Origin: Arthrobacter sp. DWC3
Lineage (GTDB): Bacteria > Actinomycetota > Actinomycetes > Actinomycetales > Micrococcaceae
Assembly: GCF_002929375.1 (NCBI RefSeq)
Contig: NZ_PJIP01000014.1
Coordinates: forward strand, 35,682 to 99,681
Length of the DNA: 64,000 bases
Reading direction: 5' to 3'
Shown: in pieces, positions 43,996 through 52,088 of the stretch
How the letters are laid out: each line of letters starts with the position of its first letter
How positions within the stretch are numbered: position 1 is the stretch's first letter
Position numbers and translations under genes: made by a program
Notes under the pieces: generated by a model
The model's input: only the letters and a program-made list of their open reading frames with translations
The model's database searches: none
What the model was told of the DNA's origin: nothing

Positions 43996-44721
43996 ATGCG
44001 GTTCGATGACCTGATCCTGACCGAGGACGAATACCCGCGCGGGGAGTGCGAGAACAGGCAGGAATGGCTGCTGATGTACTCCCACGGGATCCCGCCGGAG
44101 GCGATCGCCGTGTGGTGCAGGGTCGACGTCCGCCGCGTTCACCGGGCCATCGACCGTCAGATCGGCAGGGATCCGGAATGGTTTGACCGGTGCTGGCTGA
44201 TCCACGACCGGCCAGTCCTGAGTCTTGCCCGGCGCCGCAATCGACGCAGTCGTGAGCAGGTGTGGTGGGAGCACTACGCCGCTATGGCGGCCTACGTGGA
44301 TCGGACGGGCGGGTTGCCGGCACAGAACGACAGCAAGGAAGCCCGGGTGCTGTACCGGTGGTTGGAGAATCAGCGCCGGAGCCACGACGCCGGCCGGCTC
44401 ACCCAGGAGAAGGTCGAGGCCCTGAACAGGCTGGGGGAGTGGCTGGGCACCCGTAAAGGCAATCCGGAGGAGCTGTGGGTGCTACGCCTCGAGCAGGTAC
44501 GGCAGTTCCGGGGCGAGGCCGGCCGGTTCCCGTTCTATGACCCGCAACGCCACCCGGACGAGAAGATCCTCGCGGTTTGGTTGCACCGCCAGCGCACTTG
44601 GGCGCGGAAGGGCCGGCTTCGCCCTGACCGACAAGAGACTCTGACCGGGGTGCTGCCTGGCTGGGATGCACCCGCCACTATCTGGCAGCGGGTCCCTTCA
44701 CCCGGGAATGCTGTTCTCTAG
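43996..44721 (+). CDS. Stand-alone helicase-associated (HA) domain protein
   Basis: This 241-residue protein has an N-terminal HTH-like part (WLLMYSHGIPPEAIAVWCRVDVRRVHRAID), then two helicase-associated domains: about 93-150 (WWEHYAAMAAYVDRTGGLPAQNDSKEARVLYRWLENQR…) and about 161-220 (WVLRLEQVRQFRGEAGRFPFYD…KILAVWLHRQRTW). HA domains normally occur at the end of SF2 helicases as DNA-binding units; no helicase is fused here. This stand-alone form is probably a DNA-binding protein, and its target is unknown. Confidence 0.78.
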   Translation: MRFDDLILTEDEYPRGECENRQEWLLMYSHGIPPEAIAVWCRVDVRRVHRAIDRQIGRDPEWFDRCWLIHDRPVLSLARRRNRRSREQVWWEHYAAMAAYVDRTGGLPAQNDSKEARVLYRWLENQRRSHDAGRLTQEKVEALNRLGEWLGTRKGNPEELWVLRLEQVRQFRGEAGRFPFYDPQRHPDEKILAVWLHRQRTWARKGRLRPDRQETLTGVLPGWDAPATIWQRVPSPGNAVL

Positions 44722-44868
44722 CTCTCACACTCCCGCTGCCTGTTCTTGTGGAGCGCCTCAACAAGGTCGTCGCGCGTCCGGGGGGTGCCATCCGTGCCGG
44801 TGGTCGTCGGCGACAAATGTGGGTGAGCCAGGGTGGGGCTTGTTCCTGTTGTCCAGGGTGGGTGTCTT

Positions 44869-45933
44869 TCACTCTTCGGTGGGAATAGGCGTCGGGGTGG
44901 AGGTCGGTCCTGCATTCTGATCCGGAGCGGAGGGTAGAACGGTGACCCCGGTGTTGAAGTTGTATTGGGGCCGGTAGTCCTCCTTAGGGAAGGAATCGAA
45001 ATAAGCAGCGGTTTCCTCGGAGTTGTATAGCTCACCGTCGGGGTTCCACACCCGGATGATTCTCTGGTCGGGTGCTGTAGGGCTTTGATCGATGGACCAC
45101 GCCCAGCCCTCCAGAACGTCGCCCTTGTCCCGAAGGTATTCGTCGGTGGGAACCGCGCCGTTGTTCTCTCTCATATAGGTGTTGATCGTTGATGCTGTCC
45201 GGTAGAGCATTTTGGTTGTCTTGAAGTCGATTTCCCCCAAGGGTGTTGTCTCTTCCTCGGGTGGGGGAGTGGTGGCGATGCCGGTTGGGAGGGCGTGGTC
45301 GCTGCGAAGGGTGTATGCGGTTGCTTCTGTGTTGTAGGCGTAGGCGTCCGGATGGAAGACCTTGATGGTGTAGTTGTTGGACTGGGTTGTTTCGAAGGGG
45401 ATCTCGAAGCCCTCGGGCTTGAAGTTTGCCACCAAGTATTCGAGTGCTTGTTGGAGCCGTCCTAGCGGGACCGGTTCACCAGTCCCGCGGATGCTCTCAG
45501 CATGACCACGAAGGGTGTTGCCGATGTTTCGCGCCCACTCATCCGTGTATAGCCCCAGGCGTAGGCGTTCGACCTCGGAGAGCGGGGATGATTCTGCTGG
45601 CGGGGATGTGCTTGAGGACGGGGATGTGCTTGAGGACGGGGATGTGGTTGTGCTCGGGGTCGGGGTGCCCGTGCTCGTGCTGGTGGTGTCGGCTGTTGGA
45701 GTCGGCATGGAAGTCGTGGTCTCAGGACTGGCCGAGGGGGATTCAGGTGCCCTAGTGGTGGGTGGTGCTTCGGCAACGGTTGCGGTGGGTTGAGGTTCAG
45801 GCTCGTTACCGCCCTGTGGGAGGGTGCAACCGGTCAGGACGCAGAGAGTCGCGATACCTGTGATGGTCAGCGGGATGTCTCGTGTCTCCTTGGCGATGTG
45901 TCGAGACCTGCTGTGCCTACCCCAGTGCGGCAA
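44869..45933 (-). CDS. Lipoprotein with Ser/Thr/Pro-rich stalk
   Basis: This 354-residue protein has a hydrophobic signal ending in the lipobox VLTGC (about residue 36). A roughly 80-residue Ser/Thr/Pro stalk with SPSSST repeats follows (DNA direct repeats around 45600-45655). A globular domain (about 120-330) has two related halves, each with an FxPxxxxYNTEATAY-like strand: VFHPDAYAYNTEATAYT and VWNPDGELYNSEETAAY. It is probably surface-exposed. The internal duplication is visible; the function is unknown. Confidence 0.72.
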   Translation of the reverse strand: MPHWGRHSRSRHIAKETRDIPLTITGIATLCVLTGCTLPQGGNEPEPQPTATVAEAPPTTRAPESPSASPETTTSMPTPTADTTSTSTGTPTPSTTTSPSSSTSPSSSTSPPAESSPLSEVERLRLGLYTDEWARNIGNTLRGHAESIRGTGEPVPLGRLQQALEYLVANFKPEGFEIPFETTQSNNYTIKVFHPDAYAYNTEATAYTLRSDHALPTGIATTPPPEEETTPLGEIDFKTTKMLYRTASTINTYMRENNGAVPTDEYLRDKGDVLEGWAWSIDQSPTAPDQRIIRVWNPDGELYNSEETAAYFDSFPKEDYRPQYNFNTGVTVLPSAPDQNAGPTSTPTPIPTEE

Positions 45934-46121
45934 TCATTCCACGTGCCACGCATCGGGGGTATGCGGGCGGCCCTGTAATTCCTGCTGTGCGCTTGGGTGC
46001 AGAACAAGCAGCGGAGCCCGGGCGGGCGTATCCATGTCTGCAAGGGCGCATCCCCACCCGCCCTTTTACTTCGACTTCAGCCTTGCAGTCCTTGTGGGTC
46101 AGCTGAGGGAGAATGACGGGC

Positions 46122-46841
46122 ATGTGTGGACGCTTCGTAATCGCCGGGAACAAGGACGCCATCCGGGACGCCTTCAGCGTCGACGAGACATTCCAGGACG
46201 AGCTGAAACCCTTGTGGAACGTCGCCCCGATGCAGGGAATCCCATTCGTGTCCGAGCAGCTGCGCGAGGGCGAGCTGGTGCGCCGCCTCGAGGTCGCACG
46301 CTGGGGAATGGTTCCTGTCTGGTCGAAGGACCCCAAGGCTACCGGGGCCAGGATGATTAATGCCCGCAGCGAGACGGTGACGGAGAAGCCGTCGTTCCGA
46401 ACCGCAGCCGCCAAGCGCAGAGCCCTGATTCCAGCCAACGGGTACTACGAGTGGCAGAAGAACGAGGACGGGACGAAGACCCCGCACTACCTCCACGGTG
46501 AGGACGAGGAGCAGTTGCTGGGCTTCGCCGGCCTGTACGAGTTCTGGCCCGACCCCACCAAGCCTGAGGACGCGGAGGACAAGTGGCTGATCACCGCGAC
46601 AATCCTCACCCGGGCCGCCCATGATGCGCTCGGGCACATCCACGAACGCATGCCCGTCATCGTGCCGAAAGATCTGCAGGATCAGTGGCTCGACCCGACC
46701 ATGAACGATCGCGACCAGGTGCAGCACTTCATCGACACCATCCCCGAACCAACCCTGATCCCGAGGGTCATGGGTACGGAGGTCGGATCCGTCCGCAACA
46801 ACGGTCCACATCTGATCGCAGCAAACTATGACCCACTGTGA
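46122..46841 (+). CDS. SRAP-family abasic-site protein (YedK/HMCES type)
   Basis: I start it at ATG 46122 so that Cys 2 (MCGRFVIAG) becomes the mature N-terminus, which forms a DNA-protein crosslink with abasic sites in single-stranded DNA; the frame is open three codons further back. Family residues are visible: NARSET (Asn), NGYYEWQK (Glu) and HERMPVIVP (His). The protein is 239 residues long, normal for the family. It shields abasic sites during replication and could complement the glycosylase-like genes at 50.7-52 kb. Confidence 0.94.
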   Translation: MCGRFVIAGNKDAIRDAFSVDETFQDELKPLWNVAPMQGIPFVSEQLREGELVRRLEVARWGMVPVWSKDPKATGARMINARSETVTEKPSFRTAAAKRRALIPANGYYEWQKNEDGTKTPHYLHGEDEEQLLGFAGLYEFWPDPTKPEDAEDKWLITATILTRAAHDALGHIHERMPVIVPKDLQDQWLDPTMNDRDQVQHFIDTIPEPTLIPRVMGTEVGSVRNNGPHLIAANYDPL

Positions 46842-46907
46842 TCATTCGAGGAGTGACAGGACTCCAAGTGGTGTCCTTGGACCGATACTGCCGAGTATGT
46901 TCAAGAG

Positions 46908-47780
46908 ATGACTAGATCGACAACATCGACGCCTTCATTTCAAAAAGTGAAGCGCTACTGGTCCGCCGTGGCTTCTCGCCTTCGAGAGGAGTCGCAGGAC
47001 ATGGCAGGCCTCATAACTCACAACGGAGAACGGGGCTCCGCCAATGAGGAGTCGTTCCGGAATTTGCTCGGGCGAGTGTTGCCAGCATCAGTGCGCGTCT
47101 GTGATGGTGAGGTGATTGACTCAGAGGGCGGAGTATCACCACAAACCGACGCTCTTGTTGTTTCCGATCAACTCCACCCGGCACTATTCGCCCAGACAAG
47201 CGAAAAGCTATTTCCGATTGAGTCGATCTTACTTGCAGTTGAAGTAAAGACAACTTTAACCTCTTCAGAAGTCACTGAGATAGGCGTTAAGGTTAGTAAG
47301 TTCAACGGACTGAAGACTGATATGAAGGTTAAGCCTGCTATGGCTGTGTTTGCACATAAGGCCGGCGGTAGTCCGCAAAACATAGCGAAGTGGTTCTTCG
47401 ATTTGCCCGAGGACCATCGACCAGAGTTTTTTCTCGTAAACGACTCTGCGATGTTCGGCTTGCGGAATGACGATGTTGAAGGCGGATACGAAATCCAGAT
47501 GCCCATTCGTCCTGCCGATGGAGAGGAGATGTCCTATCCTTTCGGATCTTCGAGTATAACTGACCGGAACTTCTGGAAGCCGGTGGGTAAGCCCAAAGGT
47601 GAGCAGGTCCGCGTTGATCACGGCGCCGCCATGTTGTCATTCATCAAGCAATCGCTCGAAGTCCTTAGTGCAACGTCTCATGCCGAGATTTCGTGGCTCG
47701 GACCGTACCTAGCGATCGTAGACCAGCAGCGAGTCGTTTACAAAGCAGGCGTGGACCCTGAAATGCCTAGCGCGATTTAG
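46908..47780 (+). CDS. DUF6602-type nuclease-like protein
   Basis: This 290-residue protein has ERGSANEESFRNLLGRVLPA, then VCDGEVIDSEGGVSPQTDALVV and LLAVEVKTTL. E47/E48, D81 and E112-V-K114 form a PD-(D/E)XK-like nuclease pattern, as in DUF6602 proteins. Base composition drops sharply to AT-rich relative to the SRAP gene, suggesting recent acquisition. It lies convergent with the PIN/ImmA-IrrE pair, five bases apart. A defence or restriction role is likely but unproven. Confidence 0.68.
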   Translation: MTRSTTSTPSFQKVKRYWSAVASRLREESQDMAGLITHNGERGSANEESFRNLLGRVLPASVRVCDGEVIDSEGGVSPQTDALVVSDQLHPALFAQTSEKLFPIESILLAVEVKTTLTSSEVTEIGVKVSKFNGLKTDMKVKPAMAVFAHKAGGSPQNIAKWFFDLPEDHRPEFFLVNDSAMFGLRNDDVEGGYEIQMPIRPADGEEMSYPFGSSSITDRNFWKPVGKPKGEQVRVDHGAAMLSFIKQSLEVLSATSHAEISWLGPYLAIVDQQRVVYKAGVDPEMPSAI

Positions 47781-47785
47781 GCTCA

Positions 47786-48256
47786 TTAAGGCAATGCAAG
47801 AAAATCAGCAGGGGAAATACACTTCAAGTTCAAGGCCGAGCAAGCTTCGGGAATGGAACACCGATCTTCGAGAATTACGGTTTCAGCAGAAACGACGACA
47901 ACCTCAGCTGGCTGTTCGCGACTCAACTTGAGAGCAAGTGCCATCGTGCGTAGGCCCTGCGCTTCAGACTCATCTTGATCATCGTCGAGAAGCTCGGGAA
48001 CCTCCTCCAAGACGGCACTGCAGTCAGCAAACGCAAGTTGTACTTTAGATCGGATGCCCCGGTAGGCCGGGGAGATCCAAACAGCAATCTTCTCAGACTG
48101 AAAGGCGGCTCGACATTCGTCTTTAACCAGATCGCAGAACCTTATTGCGTCCTCGTCATACCACTTGTTGAGTGCGTCGAAAACCGTCTCGTCACTCTCG
48201 TGCATCTCGTTAAAAGCTGCCAGCGCTGAACTATCTAAAACGAAGGTTGTCGACAC
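47786..48256 (-). CDS. PIN-like protein, DUF4411 family (toxin candidate)
   Basis: This 156-residue protein starts FVLDSSALAAFNEMH, giving the first PIN-domain acidic residue (D8). Further acidic positions lie in VKDECRAAF and VSAETVILEDR, and the C-terminus NLKCISPADFLAL fits DUF4411. PIN proteins are Mg-dependent RNases, often toxins. Its start is three bases after the stop of the ImmA/IrrE-domain gene. That pairing is the recurrent DUF4411 arrangement, so a toxin-antitoxin module is likely. Confidence 0.78.
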   Translation of the reverse strand: MSTTFVLDSSALAAFNEMHESDETVFDALNKWYDEDAIRFCDLVKDECRAAFQSEKIAVWISPAYRGIRSKVQLAFADCSAVLEEVPELLDDDQDESEAQGLRTMALALKLSREQPAEVVVVSAETVILEDRCSIPEACSALNLKCISPADFLALP

Positions 48257-48258
48257 GG

Positions 48259-49431
48259 CTAGTCAGCCCCGCGTCCGAGCTTAATCAACTGATCGAGCTC
48301 GGCTCCATTTAAACGAAAGAGTTTTCGGGCTTCCAGCTGACTAACTTTGGCCTCTGAGAGAGCGGAACCAAAGAGGCGAGCGAAGCGATATCCGTACTCC
48401 GTGACCCTGATCTCGGCGCGCGTTTTGCCGGGTGCCCTACCTTGTTCTTCAGGATCCTGAAAGTTACCAGAGACCGAATCAACCAAGCGATTATCAGCGA
48501 AACCGAGTTCTTTGAGTCGGATAGCGGCGCAGTACCAGCTAACTTTGAAGTAGTTAGAAATTCGTTTGAGCGCATATGTGTCCCCAGCTAGGACTGAGGT
48601 CTGCTTCAGATTCTTTTCTAGGTACCTCGATAGGTCGGAGGCCGGCAAGAGGAAGGCGGCGGCAAATCGATTGCACCATGACTCCTCGCTTGACCGGGAC
48701 TGGAGGTCCGCGCGATCACAGGCTTTGTCGGTGCCCCGCATGAGATGAGCGAGTTCGTGCAGCAAGGTAAATGACCGTGAGGCTGGGCTCTTGACGCTAG
48801 CGTTCACAAAAATTAGTGGGGCGTAGTCGTGATGAAGAGAGAATCCGCGGAAGGAGTCACCTTCAACGGAAACTAAATTCGTCATTATTCCGCGGGATTC
48901 AAGTGCCTGCCTCAGGGCAACGAACACTTTATTCTTACTCTTCAATACGGTGTATTGCTGCCGCCGATCCCACTGAAGCCATTTAGCAGCACTTTCCGCA
49001 GCGCGTTCCGGGGACGAGTTGTTTGCGATAACTCTTGCAAGATCTACTGGCTTCGCATTGAGATCCTGGCTAAGTTTTGAAGCTATCTCTTGTCGTCGGT
49101 TCGCCAACCGAACCGCGGCGCGCTCCTCAGGGTTGAGTTGGCGAGGGGTGCCATCATTCGACGAGGGGGCTCGGAAGTCCTGCTTTACGGACTTTCGTCG
49201 CTCCTCAGGAGGGCGAGGCAGCGCCAAGAAGTAGGCAGAACGGTGTGTGATTTCCGCAAGTTGTTTGAGGACATCTAGGGGCACTGATATAGGGCCTGTG
49301 AGATGTTCGTCGAGTGGACCGCGTCGTGCGAGATGTAGTCCTGTCAGCACTGCCTGGCGATCTACGCCTGCATCTTCCAGTGCCCATTCAAGTACGTCCC
49401 CTTGAATGATTGCGTTGGTCATGATGGTCAT
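48259..49431 (-). CDS. HTH/ImmA-IrrE metallopeptidase-domain protein (antitoxin/regulator candidate)
   Basis: I start it at ATG 49431 (MTIMTNAIIQGDVLEWALED), giving 390 residues; ATG 49422 is also possible. An N-terminal XRE-like part (about 10-65, PLDVLKQLAEITHRSAYFLALPRPPE) precedes an ImmA/IrrE-type zinc peptidase domain with HELAH at 225-229 and the EEsWCNRFAAAFLLPAS segment that supplies the third ligand. Such proteins cleave or neutralise partner regulators. It is encoded directly before the PIN protein in a low-GC patch. Confidence 0.85.
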   Translation of the reverse strand: MTIMTNAIIQGDVLEWALEDAGVDRQAVLTGLHLARRGPLDEHLTGPISVPLDVLKQLAEITHRSAYFLALPRPPEERRKSVKQDFRAPSSNDGTPRQLNPEERAAVRLANRRQEIASKLSQDLNAKPVDLARVIANNSSPERAAESAAKWLQWDRRQQYTVLKSKNKVFVALRQALESRGIMTNLVSVEGDSFRGFSLHHDYAPLIFVNASVKSPASRSFTLLHELAHLMRGTDKACDRADLQSRSSEESWCNRFAAAFLLPASDLSRYLEKNLKQTSVLAGDTYALKRISNYFKVSWYCAAIRLKELGFADNRLVDSVSGNFQDPEEQGRAPGKTRAEIRVTEYGYRFARLFGSALSEAKVSQLEARKLFRLNGAELDQLIKLGRGAD

Positions 49432-49708
49432 ACTAGGCGTCGCTCGTGACCACGGGCGAGTTTGAGCCACGCGTCGGAACTGATCGAGTCATTCCGAGAC
49501 GGGTCGGGTAGAAGGGCGACAGAAACCGTCGCGCAACAGACCCCAAGGACCGTGATTGGCATCGCCGCTGACGTCCTCAACTGCAGTGGTGTGCCTCCTT
49601 CAGTCTGTTAGCGGTGGGTGCATGAACGACCGATTGTGCACCTGTGTCTTGGTACATAACCGATCTGCAGGTCACGGAAGGGGCAGTCCTGTGTGTCAGG
49701 GTGAGGTT

Positions 49709-50158
49709 ATGAAGAAACTCATCACACCGATTGCTCTCGCTGCTGCTCTTGTCCTGTCGGGTTGTGGGGGAGCGGATGAACCCACGACCGAGACGGTGGA
49801 GTCAGCGGAGTCGGTAACGGAGGATGTGCCTCAGGTTCCGGATCTGGTCGGGTCGTGGAAGCAGAGCAACCGGAATAGCGAGGAGAACTACCAGCAGGCC
49901 ACGGTAACCGCGGACACCATCACGATCGATTGGGTCGCTGATGGTGGTGCCACGACGTCGATCTACTGGGTCGGGACGTTCGAGCCGCCGACAGAGGAGA
50001 GCGGATCCTTCACCTCTGTGCGGGACAAAGAGGCCACTGACACTGCTTTGCTGGCATCCACTGAGGACAGCAAAGAGTTCATGTTCGACGGCGAAACCAT
50101 CTCGTATAAGGTCAGTGCGATGGGGACGACGACGACGGTCGAGCTCGAGAAGAACTAG
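49709..50158 (+). CDS. Small lipoprotein
   Basis: I start it at ATG 49709 (MKKLITPIALAAALVLSGCG), where a lipobox LSGC follows at once, giving 149 residues; the longer frame upstream is not protein-like. The mature part has an acidic linker, then a beta-rich domain (LVGSWKQSNRNSEENYQQATVTADTITIDWVADGG…SIYWVGTFEPP) like lipocalin/META-type small lipoproteins. The function is unknown. A strong terminator follows 8 bases later. Confidence 0.78.
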   Translation: MKKLITPIALAAALVLSGCGGADEPTTETVESAESVTEDVPQVPDLVGSWKQSNRNSEENYQQATVTADTITIDWVADGGATTSIYWVGTFEPPTEESGSFTSVRDKEATDTALLASTEDSKEFMFDGETISYKVSAMGTTTTVELEKN

Positions 50159-50166
50159 TACGAGCA

Positions 50167-50197
50167 ACGCCCCGATGAGCGTCGCTCATCGGGGCGT
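50167..50197. terminator. Intrinsic-type terminator
   Basis: ACGCCCCGATGAGC-GTC-GCTCATCGGGGCGT, a perfect 14-bp stem with a 3-base loop. It lies between the convergent lipoprotein and second lsr2 genes and probably serves both. Confidence 0.85.
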
Positions 50198-50235
50198 GCT
50201 GTTCCTGATCGTTTAGGCGGCAGGGTGATGCCGGC

Positions 50236-50577
50236 CTACTTTTGGGCTTCGTTGTACGCATCGACGATGGACTGGGTGATGCGACCCCGGGAGCTGGGGT
50301 TGTACCCGTTGTCCTGCGCCCACTGGCGGATTTTCTGTGTGTCCTCACGCTTGGAACGACTGGTCGACGTCGGCTGCTGGCCGCCCTGAGTTTTCCGACC
50401 GCCGCGGGCTTTACGTGCCTTACTCACGTACTCCGACAGGACGGAGCGGAGCTTCTGGGCGTTCTCCTCCGTCAGATCAATCTCGTACTCGGTGCCATCG
50501 ACACCGAAACGCACGGTCTTTTGCGCTACTTCACCGTTGAGATCATCGACTAGTTCAACTTGTACGCGCTGTGCCAT
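50236..50577 (-). CDS. lsr2: Lsr2-family protein, second copy
   Basis: I start it at MAQRVQVELVDDLNGEVAQK (ATG 50577), giving 113 residues. It has the same two-domain layout as the copy at 36982-37326: dimerisation domain with DGTEYEIDLT and DNA-binding IRQWAQDNGYNPSSRGRITQSIVDAYNEAQK, with RGR intact. The linker differs (GGRKTQGGQQPTSTSRSK). Two lsr2 genes 13 kb apart on one plasmid imply duplication or two acquisitions. Confidence 0.95.
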   Translation of the reverse strand: MAQRVQVELVDDLNGEVAQKTVRFGVDGTEYEIDLTEENAQKLRSVLSEYVSKARKARGGRKTQGGQQPTSTSRSKREDTQKIRQWAQDNGYNPSSRGRITQSIVDAYNEAQK

Positions 50578-50716
50578 ATGTTCTACTCCCAATATGTTCA
50601 ATATGAATGACTGATCCCCAACCTGTAACTCTATTGCTCAGCGAATCGGTGATGTGCACTGTTAGAAATCGGCCCGGGTTTGGTGCTGGGAGGAACTGCG
50701 ATTACTGGATCCGTGT

Positions 50717-51433
50717 TCAGTTTTGGTGAGAGTCGCGTTCTCGTTCGGTAAGCCACACTGCGTGATCCATGTGTGTGACCGTCTTTCCCAGGGCCGTGCG
50801 GCGGTGTGCTTCCGTGAGCACGTCCCGTGCGAGTTCTGCTTTCACGACGACGTTGATGTCCGCCGCAATAGCTACCCGTTGTACTGCGCGGATGATCCAC
50901 ACGTCGGGTTTGGTGTCGGGGTAGCCCAGGAGCATGCCCAGGTAGTTGTGGGTTACCGGCCCTAGCCCATGGACCTTGATGTACGCATGGCGGTGATCGG
51001 GCTGATGGTGGTTGTACTCCTGGTGAGTGAAGACGTTCAGGCTGATTAGATTGCTGGCAGCTTCTAGGACAGCGGACGCTTTACTTCTGCCGTTGGTTAC
51101 CCCGTTACCCAGGATCAGGCGGAGGTCCTGCTCAGACAGTTCGGCTAGTTCCCGCAGGTCCTTCCCGGCTGATGCGTGCTTTTTTTGGAACGTACGCAGT
51201 CGAGGTAGTAGTCCTTTGCCGCGCTTGGTCTTGTACCGGGTTTGTTTTGAGTAGATGGCGTCCACGAGGGCCATCCCGAGGTGGCCCTCCCACCCCTTTT
51301 GGTACACCTCAAACCGTTCCTCTGGGATGGTTCTGACATCACGGATAAACGCCTCTACTAGTGGCTCCGACGTGTTCCCGCGAATCGTGTGAGCGCTGTA
51401 CGAAGAGTCGGTTGGTGGTGCGGTGGAATCCAT
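50717..51433 (-). CDS. HhH-GPD (endonuclease III superfamily)-like protein
   Basis: This 238-residue protein is helical, with KVHGLGPVTHNYLGMLLGYP (about 153-172) as the helix-hairpin-helix and DTKPDVWIIRAVQRV just after, placing Asp 177 at the catalytic acid position of HhH-GPD base-excision glycosylases. The Lys used by bifunctional enzymes is absent (GPVTHNY), so a glycosylase without lyase activity is expected. There is no iron-sulfur Cys cluster. It follows the UDG-like gene by three bases. A DNA repair or modified-base defence role is inferred from the neighbours. Confidence 0.68.
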   Translation of the reverse strand: MDSTAPPTDSSYSAHTIRGNTSEPLVEAFIRDVRTIPEERFEVYQKGWEGHLGMALVDAIYSKQTRYKTKRGKGLLPRLRTFQKKHASAGKDLRELAELSEQDLRLILGNGVTNGRSKASAVLEAASNLISLNVFTHQEYNHHQPDHRHAYIKVHGLGPVTHNYLGMLLGYPDTKPDVWIIRAVQRVAIAADINVVVKAELARDVLTEAHRRTALGKTVTHMDHAVWLTERERDSHQN

Positions 51434-51436
51434 GTC

Positions 51437-51982
51437 CTATGTACCTTCCGGTGGTGGCATTGTGGCGACGGCATCTCGCACCTTCTCGATGAACCTGGCA
51501 CGCGTATTACCCAGGGGGAACGGGATGGGTTCATCGTGCAGCAGCGGCAGTCCTGCTGCGCGTAGAGGCGCCGCGACAACGTTGTAACTTGGGGTGTGAC
51601 AGATGATGATGCCCTCGGGGGCTAGTTGTGTGGTGCGCTCGATACAGGCACCAACTCCATCACGACGAGCTCGTTGGCGTGCCCCATTGCTCAGGGCGTT
51701 CACGGGACGGGCAGCGAGGTCGATCAGGAAGACCCCATCGTCACGTAGACGCTTCAGCCAAGGCGCCTTCAAATCCCCCTTGGTAAGTTTCCCGCTGCCA
51801 TAGAGGGCATCCACAACGGAGCGGAAGAGGTTGTCAGCCTGCGCCACCGGTTCAGCGTAGAAGAACCTGCGCCGCGTAGGGTCGCCGCCGTCGTCGGGGG
51901 GAGATTCGCCTATCAGGAGAAGTCGGACAGCAGCAGGCTTCCACGTTTCGCGGAGGTCGCTGTACCAAGGGATTTCGGTCAC
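51437..51982 (-). CDS. Uracil-DNA-glycosylase-superfamily-like protein
   Basis: This 181-residue protein has VRLLLIGESPPDDGG (about 19-33), the first-strand motif of UDG-like folds where G-E-x-P positions the catalytic residue. FFYAEPVAQADNLFRSVVDALYGSG, FLIDLAARPVN and IIICHTPSYNVVAAPL follow, the last resembling the leucine-loop His strand. It is somewhat short for a UDG. The GTG start is preceded by AGG. It sits between the SRA-nuclease and HhH-GPD genes on the same strand. Substrate unknown; uracil or a modified base would fit. Confidence 0.62.
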   Translation of the reverse strand: MTEIPWYSDLRETWKPAAVRLLLIGESPPDDGGDPTRRRFFYAEPVAQADNLFRSVVDALYGSGKLTKGDLKAPWLKRLRDDGVFLIDLAARPVNALSNGARQRARRDGVGACIERTTQLAPEGIIICHTPSYNVVAAPLRAAGLPLLHDEPIPFPLGNTRARFIEKVRDAVATMPPPEGT

Positions 51983-52088
51983 GACCTGAATCTATACTGC
52001 GGTGTGATTCAGCTAGGTAAGCCGATAGCCCGTAATCGCCATTTATCTCACATGCCCCGGTGCCCACCTGGCAAAGCTTGCCCTGTCA

